Source: Bog-473 sp963751335 (GTDB lineage: Bacteria > Actinomycetota > Acidimicrobiia > Acidimicrobiales > RAAP-2). From it: a DNA stretch of 64,000 nt. The notes under the pieces are model-generated. The model was not told where the DNA came from, did not search any database, and was given only the letters and a program-made list of their open reading frames with translations. Both the position numbers and the translations under genes were made by a program. Each line of letters starts with the position of its first letter. Position 1 is the stretch's first letter. Location of the stretch: positions 62,001-126,000 of the forward strand of contig CAVVUB010000008.1 of assembly GCA_963751335.1 (NCBI GenBank), in the 5' to 3' direction. Shown piece after piece: positions 33,108 through 41,765 of the stretch.

Positions 33108-34403
33108 ATGGCATGGGACTTCGAGACGGAGCCCGAGTTCGAGGAACAGCTCGCCTGGATGCGGGCCTTCATCGACCGAGAGCTGATCCCGCTCGAACCC
33201 ATCTTCGACGAGTTGCCCACTGACGAGTGGAACGTGGTCAAGGTGCACCTCCAGGACCAGGTCAAGGCCCAGGGCCTGTGGGGCGCCTTCCTCGACCCGA
33301 AGCTCGGCGGCGAGGGGCTGGGTCAGCTCAAACTGGCCCTGATGTCAGAGATCATCGGCCGCTGCATGATGTCGATGACGATCTTCGGGGTGCAAGCACC
33401 GGATAGCGGGAACATGGAGCTCCTGGCCCACGGCGCCACCGATGCCCAGAAGGAGCGCTGGCTGTGGCCCAACTTGCGGGGCGAGATCTCCAGCGCCTTC
33501 GCCCTGACCGAGCCCTTCCTTGCCGGAGCGGACCCGACCGTCATCGGCACGACCGCCACGAAGGACGGCGACGAGTGGGTGATCGACGGCCACAAGTGGT
33601 TCATTACCAACGCCTCGGTGGCTGACATCGTCCTCGTCTTCGCCGAGACCAACCCCGAAGGCCGACCCCATCGCCACGCGTCTGTGTTCGTCGTCCCGAC
33701 GGGCACGCCAGGCATGGAGATCGTGCGCGACATCGGCACGATGGCTCACCCCGACCGCGCCTACGGCCGCATCGGAAACCATGCCGAGCTCGTGTTCCAC
33801 GACTGTCGCGTACCCGCCGACCACCTGATCGGGCAGCCCGGCGAGGGGTTCGTCCTCGCACAGCAGCGGCTCGGCGGGGGACGCATCCACCACGCCATGC
33901 GTTGGCTGGGACAGGCGCAGCGGTCGCTCGACATCATGTGCGAGCGGGCCGTTTCGCGGCGCTCCCACGGCCACCTCCTCGGACACCACCAGATGATCCA
34001 GGACTACATCGCCCTGTCCCACATGGAGATCCAATCGGCCCGGTTGTTGACTTTCCAGACCGCGTGGAAGATGGACAAGTTCGGCGCAGCCGCCGTGCGC
34101 GCCGACCTCGGAATGGTCAAGGCCCACGTGTCCAAGGTCGTCCTCGAGGTACTCGACCGCACCATCCAGGTATGCGGCGCCCTCGGTTACTCGAGCGACC
34201 TCCCGGTCGAAGGGTGGTACCGGACGACGCGCTTCGGCCCGATCGGCGACGGCCCTGACGAGCTCCACAAGTCGGTCCTCGCACGCAGCCTTCTCAAGGG
34301 CTACACGCCGGTGGAGGGGTGGCCGACCGAGCACATCCCGAGTCGGCGCCCGGCCGCGGAGCAGAAGTGGGCCGAGCTGCGCACCCTGGCCGGGGTGTCG
34401 TGA
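33108..34403 (+). CDS. Acyl-CoA dehydrogenase (ACAD10/11-like)
   Basis: 431 residues. FALTEPFLAGADPT and the later WVIDGHKWFITNASVADIVL are the FAD/substrate strands of ACADs; FGPIGDGPDELHKSVLAR is the C-terminal block, which resembles the DGPDEVH of the ACAD10/11 group rather than the Glu-bearing short-chain enzymes. First gene of a tightly packed operon with HAD, APH-kinase, MDR, TetR and SDR genes; its stop overlaps the next start. In the ACAD10/11 and bacterial Lva pathways such an enzyme works with an APH kinase on 4-hydroxyacyl-CoA. Confidence 0.88.
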   Translation: MAWDFETEPEFEEQLAWMRAFIDRELIPLEPIFDELPTDEWNVVKVHLQDQVKAQGLWGAFLDPKLGGEGLGQLKLALMSEIIGRCMMSMTIFGVQAPDSGNMELLAHGATDAQKERWLWPNLRGEISSAFALTEPFLAGADPTVIGTTATKDGDEWVIDGHKWFITNASVADIVLVFAETNPEGRPHRHASVFVVPTGTPGMEIVRDIGTMAHPDRAYGRIGNHAELVFHDCRVPADHLIGQPGEGFVLAQQRLGGGRIHHAMRWLGQAQRSLDIMCERAVSRRSHGHLLGHHQMIQDYIALSHMEIQSARLLTFQTAWKMDKFGAAAVRADLGMVKAHVSKVVLEVLDRTIQVCGALGYSSDLPVEGWYRTTRFGPIGDGPDELHKSVLARSLLKGYTPVEGWPTEHIPSRRPAAEQKWAELRTLAGVS

Positions 34404-35116
34404 GGGCCGTCCTCTTCGACTTCGCCGGCACCCTGTTCGACGATCGGGCCCTGCGCGACGTGCACCTCCGCCAGCTGCGGTTCGTGGCCCGGGAGGCCGG
34501 CGTCGAAGTCACCGACGAGGAGCTGCGGGCCGCCTACCGCCAGGGCATGGAGGTGGCCTACCGGGCCGTGGCGATGGAGGCCTTCTACCTGCACCGCACC
34601 CTGTTCGGCGCCGCCTTTGCCGCCACCGCCGTCGCTCTCGGCGGGACGATCGACGCGGCCACCGCCGCCGAGGCCGTCGATCGCCAGTACCGGGCCACCA
34701 TCGAGGAAGCCGTACTGCGGCCCGACTGCCTGGAGACGCTGGCCACCCTGAAGCAGTCGTCAATCCACGTGCAGATCGTCTCGAACATCGACGACGAGCA
34801 GTTCGAGCCCATGCTCGAACGCCTCGACCTGTTCCGCGTGATCGACGCCTGGACGAGCTCGGAGCAGGCTCACTCTTGCAAGCCGGATCCTGTCATCTAC
34901 CGCCTGGCGGTCACCAAGGCGGGCGTCCCGCCGGAACAGGCGCTCTTCGTGGGAGACAGCATCCGCCACGACGTCGAGGGGCCGGCCGTGCTCGGCATGT
35001 GCACGGCGTGGCTGGCACCTCGGGAGGGTGCCGACTTCGGCAGTGCCCGCCCCGACGCCGTGATCACGGCATTGGCGGAGGTGCTCGATCTCGCCGGCGC
35101 AGGTGCTGTCGCATGA
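34400..35116 (+). CDS. HAD-family hydrolase
   Basis: 238 residues; the GTG overlaps the ACAD stop (GTGA). FDFAGTLFDDR holds motif I, but in the usual DxD the first Asp is followed by Phe-Ala, the form seen in several HAD subfamilies. VQIVSNIDDEQ (motif II), SCKPDPVIYRLAV (Lys of motif III) and ALFVGDSIRHDVEGP (motif IV) are present. In animal ACAD10 a HAD domain is fused to the APH and ACAD domains. A phosphatase or proof-reading role towards the phosphorylated intermediate is an inference. Confidence 0.85.
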   Translation: MRAVLFDFAGTLFDDRALRDVHLRQLRFVAREAGVEVTDEELRAAYRQGMEVAYRAVAMEAFYLHRTLFGAAFAATAVALGGTIDAATAAEAVDRQYRATIEEAVLRPDCLETLATLKQSSIHVQIVSNIDDEQFEPMLERLDLFRVIDAWTSSEQAHSCKPDPVIYRLAVTKAGVPPEQALFVGDSIRHDVEGPAVLGMCTAWLAPREGADFGSARPDAVITALAEVLDLAGAGAVA

Positions 35117-36132
35117 CGGAGGAGCACCTGGAGGCCTTCCTCGACGATGCCCTGGGCAACCGGATCCCCCTCCGGGTCACCCCCATGGTCGGAGGCGGCT
35201 CCTGCGAGGTCTTCGCCCTCGACCGGGGGCCCGACCGGTGGGTGCTGCGGCGGGCGCCGAAGCACGCCAGCTCCTCAACGGCCCACGACGTACTGCGCGA
35301 GTTCCGCATCCTCGACGCCATCAAGGACACGTCGGTGCCCATCGCCCGACCCGTGGTCGCCTGCAGCGACCCGGAGGTGTTCGGCGCGCCGTTCTACGTG
35401 ATGGACCGCATCGAGGGGAAGCCCATCCTGAAGGCCGTGCCTGAGGCATGGGCGGCGGCACCCGAGTCACACGGCCGGGCGCTCGAAGAGCTCATCGACG
35501 CCCTCGTGGACATCCACGCCGTCGATTGGCATGCATGCGGCCTGGGTGACCTGGCCCACGGCGACGACTACCTGGCGCGCCAGCTCACCCGATGGCTCAC
35601 CCAGCTCGACTCCTACGGCGGTCGGGACCTTCCGCCCGCTCACGACGTGGCCGGCTGGCTGGGGGCGCACCGGCCAGCCGGCCAGCCGAGCGCCCTCTGC
35701 CACGGTGACTACAAGCTCGACAACGTACTGTTCGCGCCGGAGTCGCCCCCCCGGCTGCTGGCCGTCGTGGACTGGGAGATGGCGGGCATCGGCGACCCGA
35801 TCGTCGACCTGGCGTGGGCGCTCATCTTCCACCCGGGGCCCGAGGGCACCCTGCGCCTGGGCATGGCCAACGAGCCGAGGTTCGACGTCGCTCACCTACC
35901 CGATCGGCGCACGCTGTCCGAGCGTTACGCAGCCGGCTCGGGCCGCGACGTCACGGCATTCGCCTGGTACGACGTGTTCGCGCGGTGGAAGCTGGCCCTC
36001 GTGCTCGAGGGCAGCTACGCCAAGTTCCAGCAAGGCCTGTCCGACAAGCCGGTGCACGAGCACTTCGGCGCCCAGGTCGACCTCCTGCTCTCCAGTGCCG
36101 GCACCATCATCGACCGAGGAGGACCGACTTGA
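35113..36132 (+). CDS. APH-family kinase (ACAD10/11 or LvaA-like)
   Basis: 339 residues; the ATG overlaps the HAD stop. SALCHGDYKLDNVLF is the catalytic HGDxxxxN loop and LAVVDWEMAGIGDPIVDLAW is the metal-binding DxE/D segment. The remainder follows the ACAD11 APH domain (FYVMDRIEGKPI, LEELIDALVDIHAVDW). Such kinases phosphorylate the 4-hydroxyl of acyl-CoAs in levulinate and 4-hydroxy-acid catabolism; this substrate is inferred from the neighbouring ACAD gene. It is less likely to be an antibiotic kinase. Confidence 0.87.
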   Translation: MTEEHLEAFLDDALGNRIPLRVTPMVGGGSCEVFALDRGPDRWVLRRAPKHASSSTAHDVLREFRILDAIKDTSVPIARPVVACSDPEVFGAPFYVMDRIEGKPILKAVPEAWAAAPESHGRALEELIDALVDIHAVDWHACGLGDLAHGDDYLARQLTRWLTQLDSYGGRDLPPAHDVAGWLGAHRPAGQPSALCHGDYKLDNVLFAPESPPRLLAVVDWEMAGIGDPIVDLAWALIFHPGPEGTLRLGMANEPRFDVAHLPDRRTLSERYAAGSGRDVTAFAWYDVFARWKLALVLEGSYAKFQQGLSDKPVHEHFGAQVDLLLSSAGTIIDRGGPT

Positions 36133-37118
36133 CCGAGAAGATGCAGGCCTGGCAGGTAACCGGCACGGGCGAGCCAGCCGACGTGCTCCACCTGGTCGAC
36201 GTCGACGTACCCGAGCCCGGGCCGGGACAGGCACGGATCCGGGTGACCGCCGCCGGTATCGGCCTGCCCGACGTGCTGATGTGCCGAGGCACCTACCCAC
36301 TGACGCCCCCGCTCCCGTTCATCCCGGGGCAGGAGGCGACCGGCACCGTGACCGCTGTGGGCAAGGGGGTCGACCTGGCGATCGGTGCGCCGGTCATGGG
36401 CGTGACCGTGTTCTACGAAGGAAGCGGCTCATTCGCCGATGAGTGCCTGGTCCTTGCGGAGTCGGCCTTCGCCGTTCCCCCCGGCCTGGCCAACGCCGAG
36501 GCCGCCGGATTCTGGATCCCGCACCTCACCGGGTGGATCGGGCTCGTCGACCGCGGTCGGATCACCCCCGGTGACTGGTTGGCCGTGCTGGGGGCCGCCG
36601 GCGGGAGTGGTGCTGCCGCCGTGCAGCTCGGGTGCGCCCTCGGGGCGCGTGTCATCGCCACGGTGAGCGACGAGGAGCGGGCAGCCTTCTGCCGCTCGCT
36701 GGGTGCGGAGGCCACCGTGGTCCACCGGGACAGACCGGTCGCACCCGCACTGCGGGAGCTGACCGGCGGGCGGGGCGTCGACCTGGTCTACGACCCCGTC
36801 GGAGGGTCCATGGCCGAGGACGCCGCCGGCGCATTGGCGCGCAATGGGCGTCTGCTGTCCGTCGGGTTCGCCAGCGGGGAGTGGCCGAGTCTTTCGACCG
36901 TTCAGCTGGTCATGACCAACACCTCGCTCCTCGGCGTATTCGCCGGCGGCTACAGCCGCGAAGAGCTCGAGGACATCCATGCGAGCCTGGCCGGCCTGGT
37001 CGCCGACGGCCGATTGCGCAACGCGGTCACCGCCAAGATCTCGTTCGACGGACTGGCGGCGGCCGCCCAGTCCATGGCCGACCGAAACGTGATCGGCAAG
37101 CTCGTGATGGTGCGGTGA
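36129..37118 (+). CDS. MDR-family NADPH:quinone-oxidoreductase-like protein
   Basis: 329 residues from a TTG start with GAGGAGG six bases upstream; TTGA overlaps the kinase stop. IRVTAAGIGLPDVLMCRGTY and LPFIPGQEATGTVTAVG are the MDR N-terminal barrel, and WLAVLGAAGGSGAAAVQLG is the nucleotide-binding motif. The zinc ligands of alcohol dehydrogenases are missing, as in quinone oxidoreductases and enoyl-CoA reductases. In this operon a role in reducing an enoyl-type intermediate is plausible. Confidence 0.88.
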   Translation: MTEKMQAWQVTGTGEPADVLHLVDVDVPEPGPGQARIRVTAAGIGLPDVLMCRGTYPLTPPLPFIPGQEATGTVTAVGKGVDLAIGAPVMGVTVFYEGSGSFADECLVLAESAFAVPPGLANAEAAGFWIPHLTGWIGLVDRGRITPGDWLAVLGAAGGSGAAAVQLGCALGARVIATVSDEERAAFCRSLGAEATVVHRDRPVAPALRELTGGRGVDLVYDPVGGSMAEDAAGALARNGRLLSVGFASGEWPSLSTVQLVMTNTSLLGVFAGGYSREELEDIHASLAGLVADGRLRNAVTAKISFDGLAAAAQSMADRNVIGKLVMVR

Positions 37119-37122
37119 CCCG

Positions 37123-37761
37123 ATGACCCGGGCAACCGACTTCGACCTCGACGCCGAGGAGATCGTGACCGCGGCGGTCGAGATCTTCGAGGAATCCGGC
37201 CTCGACGCCGTCAGCATGCGGAGCGTGTCGGCACGCCTCGGCGTATCCCCGGTCCCCCTCTACAGCCGGATTGGCAACAAGGAAGCGCTCGTCGATGCCA
37301 TCGCCGACCGCTTGCTCGTCGACCTGGCGCCACCCAACGCCGCCGGCGAGCCGTGGGACCGATATGCGGTGCGGTGGGCGTGCCAGCTCCGGACCCGCCT
37401 CCGAAAGGCCCGCGACAGCCGGCTTATCCTGAGTTCGGGACGCGAGGCCTACGTCGAGGCGTCGCGTCCCCTGGTCGAGGCCATGCGTGCCGACGGGATG
37501 GCGGCCGACGCCGCCGTGCAGGCGTGCCGCCTCCTCATGTGGGCGACTGTCGGCTTCGGCGCGGTCGAGTCCGGTGTGGAGCCACCACCCAGGCGCCGGC
37601 GCCGGACTCGCCCCGGTGGCGACCCCGGAGGTGTCGACGCCGCCGAGACCGACACGCTCTTCGATCTTCACATTCGCTACATCGTCGACGGCATCACGAG
37701 AGGAGCTCGCGCCGAAGGCACGAGCTCCGGCAGAACCAGTCGAAGGACGGTTGACCGATGA
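37123..37761 (+). CDS. TetR-family regulator
   Basis: 212 residues. The N-terminal HTH reads IVTAAVEIFEESGLDAVSMR then SVSARLGVSPVPLYSRIGNK. The C-terminal part is helical with an Arg/Pro-rich insert (PPPRRRRRTRPGG) between the last helices. It lies inside the operon, four bases after the MDR stop, and its own stop overlaps the next ATG. It probably represses the divergent promoter pair through the palindrome at 33073 and is relieved by an acyl-CoA or related ligand. Confidence 0.88.
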   Translation: MTRATDFDLDAEEIVTAAVEIFEESGLDAVSMRSVSARLGVSPVPLYSRIGNKEALVDAIADRLLVDLAPPNAAGEPWDRYAVRWACQLRTRLRKARDSRLILSSGREAYVEASRPLVEAMRADGMAADAAVQACRLLMWATVGFGAVESGVEPPPRRRRRTRPGGDPGGVDAAETDTLFDLHIRYIVDGITRGARAEGTSSGRTSRRTVDR

Positions 37762-38507
37762 CGATTCCCAGTTTGGACGCTCACGACAAGGTCGTGGTCG
37801 TCACCGGAGGGAGCAAAGGACTTGGACGGGCCATGGCGCTGGGGTTCGCCGAGGCGGGTGCCGATGTCGTCGTCGCCAGCCGCAAGCTCGATCCTTGCGA
37901 GGAAGTGGCCGCCGAGATCCGAGCATTGGGGCAAAAGGCTCTCGCCGTGAGGTGTCATGTCGGCGACTGGGGCGACTGCGCTGCCCTCGTCGAGACCACC
38001 GTCGACGTCTTCGGCCGAATCGATGTCCTGGTGAACAACGCCGGCATCGCTCCGGTGCCACCGTCGCTGTTGGAGGTGAGCGCCGAGCTCTTCGACAAGA
38101 CCATCGCCGTCAATCTCAAGGGTCCGCTTCGCCTGACGGCGCTCGTCGCTGAGCAAATGAGGCCTGGAGGCTCGATCATCAACATCAGCTCCAAGGCGTC
38201 GCTTTACCCCACGGCGTTCACCGTGGTCTACGCCGCCGCCAAGGCCGGGCTGAACGCGCTCACCAAGGCGGCGGCCAACGAGTTCGGGCCGAAGGGCATC
38301 CGTGTCAATGCCATCGTCTGCGGTACCTTCCACACGGACAGTCTCCACGCCTCGCTTCCGACCCCGGAGTTGCGGGCACAGATGGCCGGCAACGTAGCCC
38401 TGGGCCGGATCGCCTCTGCCGGAGAGATCGTCGGCACAGCGCTCTTTCTGGCCAGTGACGCCTCGTCCTACCTGACCGGAGAGCTCATCCTCCTCGACGG
38501 TGGCTGA
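37758..38507 (+). CDS. Short-chain dehydrogenase/reductase
   Basis: 249 residues, ATG overlapping the TetR stop. VVVVTGGSKGLGRAMALGFA, LVNNAGIAPVPP, Ser in SIINISSKASLYP and the Tyr/Lys pair in VVYAAAKAGLNAL are all present; SYLTGELILLDGG is the classical SDR C-terminus. The SRK at the end of the second strand favours NADP. Last gene of the ACAD operon; it may handle a hydroxy- or ketoacyl-CoA. Confidence 0.9.
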   Translation: MTIPSLDAHDKVVVVTGGSKGLGRAMALGFAEAGADVVVASRKLDPCEEVAAEIRALGQKALAVRCHVGDWGDCAALVETTVDVFGRIDVLVNNAGIAPVPPSLLEVSAELFDKTIAVNLKGPLRLTALVAEQMRPGGSIINISSKASLYPTAFTVVYAAAKAGLNALTKAAANEFGPKGIRVNAIVCGTFHTDSLHASLPTPELRAQMAGNVALGRIASAGEIVGTALFLASDASSYLTGELILLDGG

Positions 38508-38593
38508 AGGTACGGCCTTTGCGAGACCCGGGTCGGCTCAGACCTCCTGAGCGGCGGTCGGGACCCGGCTCTCATCGGAGCGATGCGGTGCCG

Positions 38594-38950
38594 GCTATCG
38601 AGGAGTTTTGACTGCCCGTGCGGCCACCCCGCCTCAACCCGTCCCGCGCCCGCGGGTTGCCGTCCCGTTAAGCGCCCAGCTGCCGTCGAGCTGGTGGCGA
38701 CCTGGTTGTCGTGAAGGTCCTTCTGCCGCCCCCGCAGAGCCGCTCGGGCTGCAGTCTGGTTCTTGGCCTCGGCCGCCATGGTCCGCCGTCTCGGGTGACC
38801 GGTGACCGGGTCGGTGCCGACGAAGCCACGGAGGCACACGAGCGCGGGCCTCGCTGTCGGACCGACCCTGTACCCTTGGGTCGCCTCGATGGCCTGGTTT
38901 GTGGACCCCACCCACTGTGGGAGGTGGAGACCAGATATGGGCCAAAAGGG
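38594..38950 (-). pseudogene. Remnant of an older tyrosine integrase (5' end only)
   Basis: The minus strand encodes FVGTDPVTGHPRRRTMAAEA then KNQTAARAALRGRQKDLHDN, corresponding to FVGTDPVTGHPRQRTKTVEA and KNQTAARAALRAWQKELED of the integrase at 52094-53286. The upstream DNA (between 38850 and 38950) is also alike. Beyond 38600 the homology is lost and the core and catalytic domains are absent. It is the leftover of a related element that occupied the same tRNA earlier. Confidence 0.75.
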
Positions 38951-38953
38951 CAA

Positions 38954-38993
38954 GGAGAGGTGCGAGAGCGGCCGAATCGGACTCACTCCTAAT
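38954..38993 (+). repeat. Truncated tRNA-Ser 5' half at the left junction of the element
   Basis: The first 34 bases are identical to the 5' half of the intact tRNA-Ser at 53327 (from GGAGAGG through CGGACTCACT). Then one base differs (C for G of the anticodon), CTAAT matches, and the sequence diverges. The recombination point is therefore in the anticodon loop. The tRNA cannot fold beyond that, so the copy is nonfunctional. Confidence 0.85.
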
Positions 38994-39083
38994 CCGAGGT
39001 TTGGCGGACTCAGGCACGAATCTTCGGACACCTAAATCGCTCACCAGGCACGATTCGTGGGCGCCGGAAAGTTGCGGATCCGA

Positions 39084-39108
39084 AAATATAGGCCCACTTA
39101 TAGACCAA
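39084..39108. repeat. Integrase arm-type repeats at the left end of the element
   Basis: AAATATAGGCC at 39084-39094 is identical to a repeat at 53305-53315, and TTATAGACCAA follows at 39098-39108. The presence of the same motifs inside both junctions supports them as integrase or Xis binding sites. Confidence 0.55.
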
Positions 39109-39166
39109 GCCTTCTCGAGCACTTGGAAGTCGCTGACGCCGGTCGACGTCGGGATTGCGTGCATCG

Positions 39167-39182
39167 TGATATCATGATGTCA
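39167..39182. promoter_or_regulatory. Imperfect palindrome overlapping the antitoxin start
   Basis: TGATATCATGATGTCA is a 16-base dyad with one pair mismatched around the perfect core ATCATGAT, reaching the ATG of the ribbon-helix-helix gene. RHH antitoxins bind such sites to repress their own operon. Confidence 0.5.
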
Positions 39183-39391
39183 TGGCAAAGCAGACCACCG
39201 TCCGGCTGCCCGAGGAGTTGGCCGAACAGGCCGAGGCAGTCGCACGCGTGAAGGGCACCAGTGTGAACACGCTCATCATCGAGTCGCTCTCTGCGGAGAT
39301 CGCCCGTGTACGCGCCGACGAGGACTTCACTACTCGAGCCAGCCGGCTCCTCAAGCGAGACAAGGAACTGCTCGACCGGCTCGCTCGTTGA
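39182..39391 (+). CDS. Ribbon-helix-helix antitoxin
   Basis: 69 residues. KQTTVRLPEELAEQAEAVAR and then VKGTSVNTLIIESLSAEIAR form the strand-helix-helix of RHH DNA-binding antitoxins, followed by a charged C-terminal helix (FTTRASRLLKRDKELLDRL) that would embrace the toxin. The stop codon overlaps the beginning of the Doc-like frame, the usual order antitoxin then toxin. It is intact while the toxin is not. Confidence 0.78.
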   Translation: MAKQTTVRLPEELAEQAEAVARVKGTSVNTLIIESLSAEIARVRADEDFTTRASRLLKRDKELLDRLAR

Positions 39392-39790
39392 CCCGATTCA
39401 TCTCCCTGCCCGAGTTCTTTGGCTCGACGAACAGGTCATAGGGATCGAAGCGCAGGTCCTTGGGAACACGGGCAGCATCAACCTGGCCGATTCAGCCCTT
39501 CACGCCCCTCAGTCCGGCTTCGGCGATCAGGACTTCTACCCCGATCTCATCGACAAGGCGGCGGTGCTGACCTGTCATCTGGCGTAAAATCATTCGCTGC
39601 CTGACGGCAACAAGAGGGCGAGCTGGGCGTGCCTCGTACTCTTCCTCGATCTCAACGATGTCGTCTGGGATCCTGACCCCCTGACGTCGACGAAGCTGAG
39701 ACGGCCATCCTCGCTGTGGCCGCGCACGATGTCGACGAGACATGGTTTGCCGACTGGCTCCGCCGACGGATCCGAGTCAGCGGAGAGTGA
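39388..39790 (+). pseudogene. Doc/Fic-type toxin pseudogene
   Basis: The frame reads INLADSALHAPQSGFGDQDF then YPDLIDKAAVLTCHLA, an in-frame TAA at 39585-39587 where relatives have Lys, and NHSLPDGNKRASWACLVLFL, the Fic core (HxFx(D/E)GNKR type, here with Ser-Leu in place of Pro-Phe). After a frameshift near 39679 it continues PDVDEAETAILAVAAHDVDE and WFADWLRRRIRVSGE to a stop at 39790. Doc toxins phosphorylate EF-Tu. A nonsense and a frameshift make this copy inactive. Confidence 0.8.
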
Positions 39791-39972
39791 CATCAGCCCG
39801 GCGAAGGGGCGCCCCTAACGGCACCCTGGGGATAGTCCTGGGAGCCAAGGAAGTCCCGCTCGGTAACCGGCACTTCCGGTCGGTCTGTCTCCGGTCTTCG
39901 GGAACGCATAGTTGGGAATCTCGGACGGGGAGCCCGCCGGCGGCTGTGCCATTCGTCTGTCACGATGGCCGT

Positions 39973-40761
39973 GTGGGTGAGCAACAGCTCGACGGCGGGA
40001 ACGCGAACGCAGGCCAAGTGGTCCGCGTCGGTCCGCATATCCTTCGCCCTTCGAGCCAGCAGTCGAGTTCGGTCCACGCCTTCCTGCGGGCGGTGAGGCA
40101 CGCCGGATTCGAGGGCGCCTCGTCACCAGTCGGCATCGACGAGGACGGACGCGAGCGCCTCGTGTTCATCGACGGCGAGGTCCCCGTGCCGCCCTATCCA
40201 GACTGGAGCCAGTCCGACACCGCGCTGGGGTCCATCGCCAGGCTGCTGCGGGGGCTGCACGACGCCGCCCGCGGGTTCGACCCTCAGGGTCTCACCTGGA
40301 ACGACAGTTTGGCTGACCCTGCGGGCGGGACCCTCGTGTGCCACAACGACGTGTGCCCTGAGAACGTCGTCTTCCGTGACGGAATCGCCGTTGCGCTGCT
40401 CGACTTCGAGTTCGCTGCCCCTGGTCGCCCGGTCTACGACCTCGCCCACCTGGCCCGCCTCTGTGTACCGGTCGAGGACGAATTTGACCAGGGCCGGCTG
40501 GGCTGGCGGCCCGCCAACCGGCCGGCACGGCTGCGGCTTGTCGCCGATGCCTACGGACTAGAGCGGGACGGCCGGGTGGAGCTGCTCAACGCCATGAACG
40601 ATGCCATCGCCCGCATCGAAGCAGCCGTTCGGCGCAGCGTTGACGCCGGTGACCCGAACTCCGTCGCGATGTGGAACCGGACCGGTGGCAGCGAGCGCTA
40701 CGTTCGCCGGCGCCGCTGGTGGACCGACCATCACGACGAATTCGCCGCCGCCCTCCTCTGA
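39973..40761 (+). CDS. APH-family phosphotransferase
   Basis: 262 residues from the GTG at 39973; the longer frame upstream overlaps the dead toxin. LVCHNDVCPENVVFRDG is the catalytic loop with Asn in place of Gly in HGD, and ALLDFEFAAPGRPVYDLAHL is the metal-binding DFE. The N-terminal part (HAFLRAVRHAGFEGASSPVG, LVFIDGEVPVPPYPDW) fits small antibiotic or metabolite kinases of actinobacteria. The exact substrate is unknown; antibiotic phosphorylation is possible but unproven. Confidence 0.83.
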   Translation: MGEQQLDGGNANAGQVVRVGPHILRPSSQQSSSVHAFLRAVRHAGFEGASSPVGIDEDGRERLVFIDGEVPVPPYPDWSQSDTALGSIARLLRGLHDAARGFDPQGLTWNDSLADPAGGTLVCHNDVCPENVVFRDGIAVALLDFEFAAPGRPVYDLAHLARLCVPVEDEFDQGRLGWRPANRPARLRLVADAYGLERDGRVELLNAMNDAIARIEAAVRRSVDAGDPNSVAMWNRTGGSERYVRRRRWWTDHHDEFAAALL

Positions 40762-40812
40762 CGCGCATTACTCGCCGCTCCACGCACGCCGCAGTCTTGT
40801 CCGGGCGCAAGA

Positions 40813-41694
40813 ATGGGCGGCGTGCCCACCAGGATCGAGGTCCGCGAGGCAGACGTCGTTGGGACGTTCACCGTGCCGGACGGTGCGGAGCCGCACCCGG
40901 GGGTCGTGGCGCTCAGTGGGTCGGGCGGGGGCATCCCTTCCTGGTGGGGCGACCTGCTTGCACCTCACGGCATTGCGGTGCTGGCGACAGCCTACTTCGC
41001 GGTCGACCCGCTGCCAGCGGCGCTGTCCGAGATCCCAGTCGAGACCGTCGCTGCCGCCGGCGAGTGGCTGCGGCGGCGGTCCGAGGTCAGGAGCGGCCGT
41101 ATAGGCCTGGTGGGCGGTTCGAAGGGCGCGGAGCTGGCCTTGCTGGCGGCGACGGCGTACCCTCACCTGTTCGGGCCGGTGGCCGCTATTGCACCGAGCT
41201 GCGTCGCATGGTTCGGAGTCGACCTCACGGGCGGCGTTGTCGACGCGTCGGCCCGGTCGAGCTGGACGCTCGGCGGCCGACCGGTGCCTTTTGTGCCTCC
41301 CGTGCCGGGGATGGGGTTCGAGCGGACCGAGCAAGGCCTGCGCTCAGTCGGGATCTACGCCGCTGCCCTCGACCAAGCCGACGCCGTTGCACGGGCTGCC
41401 ATTCCTGTCGAACGCGCTACCGGACCGCTGCTCCTGCTGTCAGGCGGTGAGGACGCGGCGTGTCCATCGACGTCCATGGCACGGATCATCGTTGACCGCA
41501 TGACGGCCCACGGCCGCGGCGCGGACCTCCGGCACCTCTACTTCCCCGAGTGCGGCCACGTCGTCGTACGGCCCTGGCCGCCGGGTCAGGCGCCACCTAT
41601 GCCGTTCGACAATGGCGGCACCGCCGAGGCACTCGATACCGCGCATGACGTGGCGCTGCCCGCTGTTGTCCGCCACCTCGGAGAGGACTGCTGA
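40813..41694 (+). CDS. Alpha/beta hydrolase, BAAT C-terminal-like acyl-thioester hydrolase family
   Basis: 293 residues. The nucleophile elbow is LVGGSKGAELAL (Ser in GGSKG), LLLLSGGEDAACPS carries the acid Asp and FPECGHVVVRPWP the His. GSGGGIPSWWGDLLAPHG is the oxyanion-loop strand of this group, which includes BAAT/acyl-CoA thioester hydrolase and dienelactone-hydrolase relatives. PMPFDNGGTAEAL near the end is family-typical. Cytoplasmic; substrate unknown. Confidence 0.85.
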   Translation: MGGVPTRIEVREADVVGTFTVPDGAEPHPGVVALSGSGGGIPSWWGDLLAPHGIAVLATAYFAVDPLPAALSEIPVETVAAAGEWLRRRSEVRSGRIGLVGGSKGAELALLAATAYPHLFGPVAAIAPSCVAWFGVDLTGGVVDASARSSWTLGGRPVPFVPPVPGMGFERTEQGLRSVGIYAAALDQADAVARAAIPVERATGPLLLLSGGEDAACPSTSMARIIVDRMTAHGRGADLRHLYFPECGHVVVRPWPPGQAPPMPFDNGGTAEALDTAHDVALPAVVRHLGEDC

Positions 41695-41765
41695 CACAGA
41701 CAGCAATCTGAACCGCAGCGATTCTGGCGAATGACGGACGTAAGAAGGCCGCGTCGAGCTCGTTG

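Noticed and set aside
39973..40761. A specific antibiotic-resistance kinase
   Set aside because: The fold is APH-like, but the catalytic loop reads HND rather than HGD and no signature of a known resistance enzyme is visible.
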